The notes beneath the pieces are model-generated. The model saw only the letters and a list, made by a program, of their open reading frames with translations, ran no database searches and had not been told where the DNA came from. Both the position numbers and the translations under genes were made by a program. From Labrys sedimenti (GTDB lineage: Bacteria; Pseudomonadota; Alphaproteobacteria; Rhizobiales; Labraceae), in assembly GCF_034424805.1 (NCBI RefSeq), contig NZ_JAXOUF010000011.1:90635-154634 (forward strand): a stretch of DNA of 64,000 bases, written 5' to 3'. Numbering within the stretch: position 1 is the first letter of the stretch; each line of letters starts with the position of its first letter. Below are positions 43,911 through 51,929 of the stretch, piece by piece.

Positions 43911-44977
43911 TGGACGAGATCAAATCCGTCGCCGTGGTCGGGCTGAACATCGGCCGCTCGCATATCGCCGAAGCCTATGCCCCGCGCGCCGAACGCTGGC
44001 GCCTCGCCGCCGTGTGCGACCGCAACCAAGAACGCCTCGATGCGGTGGCCGACGAATTCTCGGCCGAGAGCCGCACCCTTCATTTCGACGAACTGCTTGC
44101 CCGCGACGACATAGACGTGATCGACATCGCCACGCCGCCCGCAACCCATTTCGATCTGGTCAGCCGGGCCCTGGCGGCGGGCAAGCACGTCGTCTGTGAA
44201 AAGCCGCTGGTGGGGTCGCTGCACGAGGCCGACCTCCTGGCCAATGCCCAGGCCCAGAGCGGGCAGATGCTGATGCCGATCTTCCAGTATCGCTTCGGCG
44301 AGGGCGTGCAGAAAGCCAGGCGCATCATCGAGTCGGGTCTGGCCGGCAAGCCCTATCTCGGCACGGTCGAAACCCATTGGAAGCGCACGCCGGACTATTA
44401 TGCCGTCTACTGGCGCGGCAAATGGGAGACCGAGCTCGGCGGCGTGCTGATGACCCACGCCATCCACCAGCACGACATGATGACCTATCTGATGGGGCCG
44501 GTACGGCGGTTGTTCGCGCGGGCGACGACCCGCGTCAACGCCATCGAGGTGGAAGACTGCGTCTCTTCCTCCTGGGAAATGGCCAATGGCGCGCTGGTGG
44601 CCGCCAGCGCCACACTGGGCTCGCAGAACGAGATCAGCCGGCTGCGCCTGTGCTTCGAGAACGTCACCTTCGAGAGCGGCGGCGAGGCCTATTCGCCGGG
44701 CGACGAGCCCTGGACGATCCTGCCGGCCAATGAGGACGTAGCCGCTGCCATCAGGCATCTCGTCGCCGACCTACCCCCGGTCGGCCGCCGCTTCCTCGGG
44801 CAGATGGATGCCTTCCACGAGGCCCTGCACAGCCGCGGGCCAGTGCCGGTCACGGTCGATGACGCACGCCGGGCGCTGGAACTGGCAACCGCCTTCTACC
44901 ACTCGGCGCAGACCGGCAGCGACGTCAACCTGCCGATCGGGTCGGATCATCCGAAATATCGCGGTTGGCGGCCGTAA
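43910..44977 (+). CDS. Gfo/Idh/MocA family oxidoreductase
   Basis: A 355-residue NAD(P)-dependent dehydrogenase beginning 'SVAVVGLNIGRSHIAEAYAP', with EKP in 'HVVCEKPLVGSLHEADLL' (about residue 98) and the active-site stretch 'GGVLMTHAIHQHDMMTYLMG' (about 182), which has several histidines. It is coupled to the preceding Gfo/Idh gene by a one-base overlap and precedes the ATPase gene by ten bases. It is a different subgroup from its neighbour; substrate unknown. Confidence 0.85.
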   Translation: MDEIKSVAVVGLNIGRSHIAEAYAPRAERWRLAAVCDRNQERLDAVADEFSAESRTLHFDELLARDDIDVIDIATPPATHFDLVSRALAAGKHVVCEKPLVGSLHEADLLANAQAQSGQMLMPIFQYRFGEGVQKARRIIESGLAGKPYLGTVETHWKRTPDYYAVYWRGKWETELGGVLMTHAIHQHDMMTYLMGPVRRLFARATTRVNAIEVEDCVSSSWEMANGALVAASATLGSQNEISRLRLCFENVTFESGGEAYSPGDEPWTILPANEDVAAAIRHLVADLPPVGRRFLGQMDAFHEALHSRGPVPVTVDDARRALELATAFYHSAQTGSDVNLPIGSDHPKYRGWRP

Positions 44978-44987
44978 GGAGGACGAC

Positions 44988-46067
44988 ATGGCGACCAGCA
45001 TCAGGCTCGACAAGGTGGTGAAGCGCTACGGATCGCTGGACGTCATTCATGGCGTGGATCTCGTCATCGAACCGGGCGAGTTCACGGTGTTCGTCGGTCC
45101 GTCTGGCTGCGGCAAGTCCACCCTTCTGCGCATGATCGCCGGGCTCGAGCCGATTTCGGCCGGCGACCTCACCATCGACGGCGAGCGCATGAACAACGTC
45201 CCCGCTTCGCGCCGCGGCATCGCCATGGTGTTCCAGTCCTATGCCCTCTATCCCCACATGACGGTGTACAAGAACCTGGCCTTCGGGTTGGAAACCGCCG
45301 GCTACAAGCGTGCCGAAATCGAGAAACGGGTGCGTCATGCCGCCAGCATCCTCAAGATCGAGGATTATCTGCAGCGCCGCCCCAAGGCCCTGTCCGGCGG
45401 TCAGCGCCAGCGCGTCGCCATCGGGCGGGCGATCGTGCGCGAACCGCGCATCTTCCTGTTCGACGAACCGCTTTCCAATCTCGATGCTGAATTGCGCGTG
45501 CAGATGCGCGTGGAGATCGCCAAGCTGCACCAGGACCTCGGCAACACCATGATCTATGTCACCCATGACCAGGTCGAGGCGATGACCATGGCCGACAAGA
45601 TCGTGGTGCTGCGCGACGGCGTGGTGATGCAGGTCGGCGCGCCGCTCGACCTCTACAACGCTCCGGCCAACCAGTTCGTGGCCGGCTTCATCGGCTCGCC
45701 CAAGATGAATTTTCTCACCGGGCGCCTCTCCGGGACCGGCGACGCCGTCGAGGTCGCCGGCCAAACCGTACGCCTTGGCACGCCACTGCCGGGTGCCAAT
45801 GCGGCGACCCCGGTCACCTTCGGCGTCCGCCCCGAGCATATCCTGGTTGGCGGCGAGGCCGGCGAGGCGCTCGGGGAGGTCAAGGTCCATCTGGTCGAGC
45901 ATCTCGGCGGAGAAACCGTGCTCTACGCAACCACGACAGGCGGGGAGAACCTGACCATTTCGGCTCCCGGCCAGTTGCGGGTCCGCCATGGCGAAGCCGT
46001 GCCGCTACGCGCCGACCCCGCGCTGTGCCATGTCTTCGACGGGAAAGGTGCTTCGCTGCGGCGATAA
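44988..46067 (+). CDS. ugpC: Sugar ABC transporter ATP-binding protein (UgpC/MsmK-like)
   Basis: A 359-residue ATPase of the CUT1 class. Walker A GPSGCGKST is near residue 38, the signature ALSGGQRQRVAIGRA near 133, Walker B 'RIFLFDEPLSNLD' near 154 and the switch His in 'IYVTHDQVEAM'. The C-terminal ~120 residues form the MalK-type regulatory OB domain. TAAGGAGG lies just before the ATG. It closes the uxaC operon; a strong inverted repeat follows its stop. Confidence 0.92.
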   Translation: MATSIRLDKVVKRYGSLDVIHGVDLVIEPGEFTVFVGPSGCGKSTLLRMIAGLEPISAGDLTIDGERMNNVPASRRGIAMVFQSYALYPHMTVYKNLAFGLETAGYKRAEIEKRVRHAASILKIEDYLQRRPKALSGGQRQRVAIGRAIVREPRIFLFDEPLSNLDAELRVQMRVEIAKLHQDLGNTMIYVTHDQVEAMTMADKIVVLRDGVVMQVGAPLDLYNAPANQFVAGFIGSPKMNFLTGRLSGTGDAVEVAGQTVRLGTPLPGANAATPVTFGVRPEHILVGGEAGEALGEVKVHLVEHLGGETVLYATTTGGENLTISAPGQLRVRHGEAVPLRADPALCHVFDGKGASLRR

Positions 46068-46072
46068 TTCCT

Positions 46073-46147
46073 CTGGGATCGCAGGCTTCCAGCCTGCTCT
46101 TGGAAACGCGAACCGCTCAAGAGCAGGCTGGAAGCCTGCGATCCCAG
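46073..46147. terminator. Perfect 29-bp inverted repeat at convergent gene ends
   Basis: Arms 46073-46101 and 46119-46147 are perfect reverse complements (core GCAGGCTTCCAGCCTGC) with a 17-base loop. They start six bases after the ATPase stop and end four bases before the convergent glycosyltransferase-like stop. It probably ends transcription from both sides. Confidence 0.7.
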
Positions 46148-46150
46148 ATT

Positions 46151-46663
46151 TCAGCTCCCCGCCCCGACCCCGCCCGTAAAAGCGCGTGCCCGCAAGGCGT
46201 GGGTTCCCAGGCGCTCGCCCGCCAGCAGCGCCTTGCGCGGTGCCAGCACGGCCTGCCTCCGCCTGCGCCCGCGCGACAGCTTGAGCACGATCTCGCGGAG
46301 CCTTGCCCGCCAGCCGTAATCGTCGACCGCGCCCCGAAACAACATCGCAACCGGCCGGTCACTGGCTCTTTGCAATCGCTGCATCATCGCGCCGGCTTCG
46401 CGGAACCAATCGCTTTCCAGCCGGACGCCTGGCGCCATCATCAGCACCCAGTCGCTGCGGGCAGCCTCGAGGCCGGCCCTGGCATCGCCCTCGACGATGA
46501 CGCAACCGACCGCATCGGCCACCAGCCGCGTACCCTGCGACGGCCCGGCTTCCGCCACCACCACCTCGCGCACGAAACCGTCAGCCGCCGCCGGAACGAG
46601 GGCAGCCAGCGTTTCCGCCAGCGCGACTTCCTGGCCGTTTGCGGCAATGACGACACTGATCAT
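46151..46663 (-). CDS. Short glycosyltransferase family 2-like protein
   Basis: A 170-residue protein starting MISVVIAANGQEVALAETLA, which resembles the first strand-helix of GT-A glycosyltransferases; 'SDWVLMMAPGVRLESDWFRE' (about residues 75-94) resembles the acceptor/metal region but lacks a clear DxD. The C-terminus is Arg-rich (SRGRRRRQAVL). It is much shorter than active GT2 enzymes (usually above 230), so it may be a reduced relative or non-catalytic. The longer frame upstream on this strand is a shadow of the radical SAM gene. Confidence 0.6.
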   Translation of the reverse strand: MISVVIAANGQEVALAETLAALVPAAADGFVREVVVAEAGPSQGTRLVADAVGCVIVEGDARAGLEAARSDWVLMMAPGVRLESDWFREAGAMMQRLQRASDRPVAMLFRGAVDDYGWRARLREIVLKLSRGRRRRQAVLAPRKALLAGERLGTHALRARAFTGGVGAGS

Positions 46664-46794
46664 GGCAGGTCTGGTCCGTCTGGAACGGTCACTTTTCTCA
46701 AGCGTCCGCATATCACGCGCCACCGCGCGGCGTGAGGGGCGCGAATGCGCGATCCTGCTCAAATGATTGGCATTTTCGTTTCCCTTGCCCAAAT

Positions 46795-46820
46795 GTTCTC
46801 TTTTTGTTCTAATGAGAACA
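46795..46820 (+). promoter_or_regulatory. LexA-type operator (GTTC-N7-GTTC) with an adjoining palindrome
   Basis: GTTC at 46795-46798 and GTTC at 46806-46809 are separated by exactly seven bases, the direct-repeat form known for alphaproteobacterial LexA. The second half-site also forms a palindrome, TGTTCT-AATG-AGAACA (46805-46820). The site ends 27-38 bases before the radical SAM start codon and would overlap its promoter. Confidence 0.65.
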
Positions 46821-46846
46821 GAGAAATTTGATTCGCGGAGGCGGCC

Positions 46847-47971
46847 ATGGGCGTGCCGATAAGCAAGGTCTCTCTTACCGATGCGGTGCCGGTGGGCACG
46901 ACCGTGGTCGACATCGAGCGGCGACGGGGGCGCGGCGCCGGCTCCAATGCCAGCGGGCGCTTCGAGGGGCTCTCGCGCTTCATCGAGGATGACGGCTGGA
47001 ACTCGATCGAGGAACTGCCGACCCTGCGCACCGAGATCCAGCAGGAGCAGGCTCGCAAGATCATCACCTTCAACGACTCGCCGGACATCTCCTTCGACCG
47101 CTCGATCAACCCCTATCGCGGTTGCGAGCATGGCTGCGTCTATTGCTTCGCCAGGCCGACCCATGCGCATATGGGCCTTTCGCCAGGGCTCGACTTCGAG
47201 ACCAAACTGTTCGCCAAGCCGAATGCCGCTGCCCTGCTGGAAAAGGAATTGTCGGCGAAGAACTACCAGCCGCGCACCATCGCGATGGGCACCAACACCG
47301 ATCCCTACCAGCCGATCGAGCGCCAGCGCGGCATCACCCGTTCCATTCTGGAGGTCCTTGATAGAACCAGCCATCCGGTCGGTATCGTCACCAAATCGGG
47401 CCTGATCACGCGCGACATCGACATTCTCGCACGCCTGGCCCGCCGCGGTCTCGTCAAAGTCGCCTTGTCGGTGACCACCCTCGACGCCAAGCTTTCGCGC
47501 TCGCTCGAACCGCGCGCGGCGACGCCGTCCCTGCGCCTGAAGGCCATGCGCCAGCTGGCCGATGCCGGCATTCCCGTGACGGTGATGGTGGCGCCGATCA
47601 TCCCCAAGATCAACGATGCCGAAATCGAGCGCATCCTCGATGCGGCCCATGCGGCGGGCGCACGCGAGGCAGGTTACGTCATGCTGCGCCTGCCGCTGGA
47701 GATTTCCGGCCTGATGCGCGATTGGCTCAACGAGCATCGCCCCGATGCCATGAACCATGTCTTCTCGCTGATGCGCTCGAGCCGCGACGGCAAGGACTAT
47801 GATTCACGCTGGGGCCTGCGCATGTCGGGAACCGGGCCCTATGCCTGGATGATCGGCCGGCGCTTCGAACTGGCCGCTGCGCGGCTCGGCATCAATGCAA
47901 GGCGGCTGAAGCTGCGCACCGACCTATTCACCCGCCCGGTGCGGATGGGCGAACAATTGGCGCTGTTCTGA
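46847..47971 (+). CDS. PA0069-family radical SAM protein (SPL-like)
   Basis: A 374-residue radical SAM enzyme. The [4Fe-4S]-binding motif is CEHGCVYC (Cys-x3-Cys-x2-Cys, near residue 92). The following 'DFETKLFAKPNAAALLEKEL' and 'MGTNTDPYQPIERQRGITRS' are conserved in the PA0069 family, a relative of spore photoproduct lyase. The reaction is unknown. The ATG has GGAGGCGG upstream. A LexA-type site in the promoter suggests a role in DNA damage response. Confidence 0.87.
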   Translation: MGVPISKVSLTDAVPVGTTVVDIERRRGRGAGSNASGRFEGLSRFIEDDGWNSIEELPTLRTEIQQEQARKIITFNDSPDISFDRSINPYRGCEHGCVYCFARPTHAHMGLSPGLDFETKLFAKPNAAALLEKELSAKNYQPRTIAMGTNTDPYQPIERQRGITRSILEVLDRTSHPVGIVTKSGLITRDIDILARLARRGLVKVALSVTTLDAKLSRSLEPRAATPSLRLKAMRQLADAGIPVTVMVAPIIPKINDAEIERILDAAHAAGAREAGYVMLRLPLEISGLMRDWLNEHRPDAMNHVFSLMRSSRDGKDYDSRWGLRMSGTGPYAWMIGRRFELAAARLGINARRLKLRTDLFTRPVRMGEQLALF

Positions 47972-48052
47972 GCGGGCGGATATTCCCTCCCTCAGTCAAA
48001 TTGCCCAAGAAACGGTCCTCGTCCACTCCGCCATCTCAAGAACTGCCGGCAA

Positions 48053-48511
48053 TCAACCCTTGCTACCGCTGAACCAGGACGAGCGTTGAGGCTTGGCCGG
48101 CGCCGAGGAAGGCTCGCTCACGGACGGGCCGGGCAATTCGCTCACCGGTGTGAGCGTCGCCGAGGCCCAGAAGGAATTGCCAGCCAAGGCGTGCTCGGCA
48201 AGCTTGCGATAGGTCGCCAGGCGACGATCGATCCGCTCGCCAATGTCATAGGCGGCAAGTTCCTGAGGCGTCGGGTCACGCCCGACCTCCTTCTTGAACG
48301 CCGCCAGCCAGTCACGCTTGTTCTGCATAGAAAGGGAGAAAGCGAGGAGGCCGACGACATCCTCCTCGTCATGCACCAGACGATCGAACACATTGTCGGA
48401 GTGCAGGCCGGCCTTGGCCGGAGCCGGGTTTGGGGCGGATGCCACTTCGCTCTTGGATTGATGGTCCTGAGAAGGCGCAACTGCCTCGATATCGGTCACG
48501 TTCTTTTGCAT
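48053..48511 (-). CDS. Hypothetical protein
   Basis: A 152-residue soluble protein. Disordered, Ser/Pro/Ala-rich ends flank a likely conserved core (residues about 43-112) reading 'DEEDVVGLLAFSLSMQNKRD' and 'WLAAFKKEVGRDPTPQELAA', which looks helical and DNA- or protein-binding. I do not recognise a named family. It is convergent with the radical SAM gene and divergent from rnhB. Confidence 0.6.
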   Translation of the reverse strand: MQKNVTDIEAVAPSQDHQSKSEVASAPNPAPAKAGLHSDNVFDRLVHDEEDVVGLLAFSLSMQNKRDWLAAFKKEVGRDPTPQELAAYDIGERIDRRLATYRKLAEHALAGNSFWASATLTPVSELPGPSVSEPSSAPAKPQRSSWFSGSKG

Positions 48512-48697
48512 TCCACCCTGCCCTGCAACAAACGCTATCTGCCCAAACGCTAGCTACCGTTGTCGGCAACATGCCGTGAAATATTGCGACTCAACTTGAC
48601 ACGGCAGGGGCACAAAGCAAGTCACGATTTGTATCGGTACAGTTTCGGGCCATCTTCCACGCTGGACCTGTCGGCAGGAATCTTCTAACGCCAGTTC

Positions 48698-49270
48698 ATG
48701 ACAAAACTTCTTCTCGCTGGCGTCGACGAGGCTGGCCGGGGACCGCTGGCGGGCCCGGTTTCGGCAGCCGCCGTCATCCTTGATCCTGACAGAGTGCCCG
48801 TCGGCCTGGCCGATTCCAAGGTCATCACGGCGGCACGACGCGAAGAGCTCTATCAGGAGATCATGGCGTCGGCGCTTTCGGTGTCGGTTGCCTTTTCGAG
48901 CCCTGCCCTGATCGACCGGCTCAACATCCGCGGCGCCACGCTCGACGCCATGCGGCGGGCCGTCAGGGGCCTGTCCCTGCGCCCTTCGTCGGTGGAGATC
49001 GACGGCAAGGACGTGCCGCACGGCCTGCAGCTTCCGGCCCGCGCCATCATCGACGGCGATGCGCTGGTGCCGGCCATTTCCGCTGCCTCGATCATCGCCA
49101 AGGTCACCCGCGACCGCCTGATGATCAAGTTGGCGGTCACCTATCCGCTCTATGGCTTCGAGCGCCATATGGGCTACGGCACAGCCGAACATACCGCCGC
49201 CATCGACACGCATGGCCCCTGCCCGCACCACCGCCTGACATTCGGCAGGCTCAAGGCTTATCGGGTTTGA
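48698..49270 (+). CDS. rnhB: Ribonuclease HII
   Basis: A 190-residue enzyme that cuts RNA in RNA-DNA hybrids and starts removal of single ribonucleotides from DNA. The opening GVDEAGRGPLAGPV gives the Asp-Glu pair (about residues 9-10); 'LADSKVITAARREELY' and 'IDGDALVPAISAASIIAKVT' with its aspartate complete the active site. In related genomes rnhB is commonly next to ccrM; here a sugar transporter cluster separates them. The Shine-Dalgarno is weak. Confidence 0.93.
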   Translation: MTKLLLAGVDEAGRGPLAGPVSAAAVILDPDRVPVGLADSKVITAARREELYQEIMASALSVSVAFSSPALIDRLNIRGATLDAMRRAVRGLSLRPSSVEIDGKDVPHGLQLPARAIIDGDALVPAISAASIIAKVTRDRLMIKLAVTYPLYGFERHMGYGTAEHTAAIDTHGPCPHHRLTFGRLKAYRV

Positions 49271-49288
49271 TGAGGAGGGACAGCGCGT

Positions 49289-49470
49289 CCCCCTCATCCG
49301 GCTGCCGCCACCTTCTCCCGCACGGGGAGAAGGGATTTCATCGGGCTGGCTTTTGCCACATCCGGCCGCTTCAACATCGCGCGGCCTATCCCACAAAGGC
49401 TCCTTCTCCCCTTGCGGGTGCCGTCAACTCCCTTGAGTTGACGAGAGGTCCCGGCAGGGGGATGAGGGGT
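49289..49470. repeat. R2 repeat, copy 2
   Basis: A ~180-base relative of the 35917 repeat: it begins CCCCCTCATCCGGCTGCCG, has CCTTCTCCCGC...GGGGAGAAGG, CTCCTTCTCCCCTTGCGG, AACTCCCTTGAGTTGAC and ends GTCCCGGCAGGGGGATGAGG. It lies between the convergent rnhB and fucU-like genes. Confidence 0.7.
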
Positions 49471-49479
49471 GAACACCTC

Positions 49480-49926
49480 CTACGGCGCGATCACGCCCTT
49501 GCGGAAGATGAAGCAGCCATAGAAGCGGCGCTCGCCGGTGGCGATGACGCAATAGGCCTTCTTGGCGTGTTCATAGAATTCCATGCGCTCGATCGAGGTC
49601 ATCGGCCAGGACTTGCCTTCCGCCTTGTCGATGGCCGCCTGCACCTCCTGCTGCACCGGCGGGATCTCATCGGGTGAACCGACGATCTCCATGCGGCGGG
49701 CCGAGTCGTCGACGAAGGTGTCGAGCGGCACGACCGAAAGCACGGCCTCGACCGCCCGCGCGGCCGTTACGCCGTCGATACGCAGGAGATCGCCCAGCAC
49801 CGTTTCGCGGGCAACCGAATCGGCCGGGAAATTGGTGTCGCAGATCACCAGCGTATCGCCATGGCCCATGGCCCGGAGGGCGTAGAGCACATCGGCATTC
49901 AGCAACGGATCGATGTTCTTGAGCAT
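49480..49926 (-). CDS. fucU: RbsD/FucU family sugar mutarotase
   Basis: A 148-residue protein of the RbsD/FucU fold that interconverts anomers of a sugar such as L-fucose, galactose or ribose. The opening MLKNIDPLLNADVLYALRAM has the conserved region with the catalytic His in 'MGHGDTLVICDTNFPADS', and 'YGCFIFRKGVI' closes the fold. It is the last gene of the CUT2 transporter cluster, nine bases after a permease gene, so it probably readies the imported sugar for its first enzyme. Confidence 0.88.
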   Translation of the reverse strand: MLKNIDPLLNADVLYALRAMGHGDTLVICDTNFPADSVARETVLGDLLRIDGVTAARAVEAVLSVVPLDTFVDDSARRMEIVGSPDEIPPVQQEVQAAIDKAEGKSWPMTSIERMEFYEHAKKAYCVIATGERRFYGCFIFRKGVIAP

Positions 49927-49935
49927 GATACTTTC

Positions 49936-50973
49936 CTATTTTGCGATCTGCGCAGGCTTGGTCTGCATGAGTTTGGCCTGCAGGATGACGACGACCAGCA
50001 GGAAGGCGCCGCGCACTACCGACTGCCAATAGGCCGAGAGCGAGATCCAGCCCATGCCGTTCTCGAAATTGAGAATGGTGTAGATCAGGCCGAGCAGCAA
50101 GGCGCCGGCCAGTGTGCCGCCAATGGAGCCCTTGCCGCCCGTCAGCAGCGTGCCGCCCACCACCACCGAGGCGATGGCGATCAGCTCCCAGCCAATGCCT
50201 TCGATCGGCTGCCCTGCACCGAATTGCGAGGCCAGGATCACGCCCGCCATGCCGGCCGTCACGCCGGAGATCACATAGACCGCGAAGATGGTGCGGTTGA
50301 CCGGCAAGCCCATCAGCCGGGAGGCTTCCGCGCCGCCGCCGACCGCCAGCACATGGCGCCCGAAGGAGGTGGAGTTCAGGGTAATGGCGCCCACGATATA
50401 CGCCACCAGGGCGATCCAGGCCGGCGTCGGGAAGCTCAGGATGAAGCCGAGAATGTTCGCGGCGGTGCCGGCATTTTCGGCATCCACCCATTCAGGTCGC
50501 ATGAAGCTGAGAAGATCGCCCTGCCCGAGCGCGGTGAAGGCCGTGTCATAGGAAGCCGAGACCGACTGGTTGTTGGCCAGCAGCAGGGCCGTGCCTTGCG
50601 CCGCCAGCATGGTGGCGAGCGTGGCGATGAAAGGCAGGATCTTCAAACGGGTGATGATCAGCGCATTGATGATGCCGACGGCCGCTCCCGCCGCGAGCCC
50701 GCCGGCGGCGCCGGCGATGAGGCCATAGGAACTGAGATAGGCGGACACCACACTCGCCAGCGCGGCGGTGGTGCCGACCGACAAATCGATGCCGCCGGTC
50801 ATGATCACGAAACACATGCCGAGGGCCACCAGCATGAACATCGAGTTGTAACGCAGCACGGTCTGGATGTTGTAGGTGCCGAGGAAACCGTCATAGCGCC
50901 AGGCACCGAAGGCCGCGAGCAGCACGAGGGCGAGCAGGACGCCGATCACCGGCGTGAACTGGAATTTCTTCAT
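49936..50973 (-). CDS. Sugar ABC transporter permease (YjfF/RbsC-like)
   Basis: A 345-residue polytopic permease of the CUT2 class with about eight to ten helices. The family landmark 'FVIMTGGIDLSVGTTAALAS' is near residue 57 and 'EAGGGAEASRLMGLP'-like sequence (AVGGGAEASRLMGLPVNRT) near 214. It shares one base with the previous permease gene (TGATG). The pair of permeases, as in YtfT/YjfF, should form a heterodimer. Confidence 0.88.
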   Translation of the reverse strand: MKKFQFTPVIGVLLALVLLAAFGAWRYDGFLGTYNIQTVLRYNSMFMLVALGMCFVIMTGGIDLSVGTTAALASVVSAYLSSYGLIAGAAGGLAAGAAVGIINALIITRLKILPFIATLATMLAAQGTALLLANNQSVSASYDTAFTALGQGDLLSFMRPEWVDAENAGTAANILGFILSFPTPAWIALVAYIVGAITLNSTSFGRHVLAVGGGAEASRLMGLPVNRTIFAVYVISGVTAGMAGVILASQFGAGQPIEGIGWELIAIASVVVGGTLLTGGKGSIGGTLAGALLLGLIYTILNFENGMGWISLSAYWQSVVRGAFLLVVVILQAKLMQTKPAQIAK

Positions 50974-51929
50974 CACGCCGTTCCCTGCCGCTGGAGCCAG
51001 ACGGCGAGCACGATCAGCACCGCCTTGGCAATAAGGGCCGCCGCATCCGGCACGCCGTTGGCAAGCAAGGTGTAGCGCACCAGCTGGATGATCAGGGCTC
51101 CGAACAAGGTGCCGACGATGGTGGCCCGGCCGCCCGAAAGCAGCGTGCCACCCACGGCCACCGCAGCGATGGCATCGAGTTCCTTGCCCATGCCGATCAG
51201 ATTGGCATCGGCCGCCGAGTTCATGGCGATCTCGATGAGACCCGCAATGCCGGCGCACAACCCGCAGATGAAATAGACCAGCACCTTGACGCGTGCCGCC
51301 GGCACGCCGGCGAGCCGAGCAGCCGACTCATTGCCGCCGACTGCAAGGACCTGGCGGCCGAAGACGGTACCCTTGAGCACATAGGCGGCCGCGATCACCA
51401 AGACCGCCATGATCCAGACCTGGAACGGCAATCCCAGCACCTTGCCGAGCGCGATCGCCTGAAATTCGGGGACCTTGAAGACCTGCAGGTCGCCATTGGT
51501 GGAGACCTGAGCGAGACCCCTGCCCGCGATGAACAGGATCAGCGTCGCGATGATCGGCTGGATGTTGTAGCGCGTGATCAGCCAGCCGTTGAACAGGCCG
51601 AACAGACCGGCCACCAGCACCGGGATGACGATGCCGAAGGCGATCGCGACATAGAGGTTGGGAAAATCCACAAGCTTGCCGGTGAAGATCATCGGCGACA
51701 ACGCACCGGCGATCGCCATCAAGGAACCGACCGACAGGTCGATGCCGCCGGTTGCGATCACCAGCGTCATGCCGATGCCGACAATCACGATGGTGCAGAC
51801 CTGCGTGAGGTTGAGCAGCAGGGTCTGGGTGGTGGCGAAATTGGGTGTGACGACGAAATTGAAGCCGATCAGAAGCAGCAGCGCGATGAAGACACCGTAG
51901 CGCTGCAGGAACGCAGGAACGTCACGCAT
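50973..51929 (-). CDS. Sugar ABC transporter permease (YtfT/RbsC-like)
   Basis: A 318-residue CUT2-class permease. 'MTLVIATGGIDLSVGSLMAI' is near residue 60 and 'VGGNESAARLAGVPAARVKV' near 196. It overlaps the ATPase gene by eight bases upstream and the second permease by one base downstream, so all are translated in a chain. Confidence 0.88.
   Translation of the reverse strand: MRDVPAFLQRYGVFIALLLLIGFNFVVTPNFATTQTLLLNLTQVCTIVIVGIGMTLVIATGGIDLSVGSLMAIAGALSPMIFTGKLVDFPNLYVAIAFGIVIPVLVAGLFGLFNGWLITRYNIQPIIATLILFIAGRGLAQVSTNGDLQVFKVPEFQAIALGKVLGLPFQVWIMAVLVIAAAYVLKGTVFGRQVLAVGGNESAARLAGVPAARVKVLVYFICGLCAGIAGLIEIAMNSAADANLIGMGKELDAIAAVAVGGTLLSGGRATIVGTLFGALIIQLVRYTLLANGVPDAAALIAKAVLIVLAVWLQRQGTA

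Noticed and set aside
46664..47758. N-terminal extension of the glycosyltransferase-like frame to 535 residues
   Set aside because: The extra part is antisense to the radical SAM gene; the glycosyltransferase-like sequence begins at the ATG at 46663.
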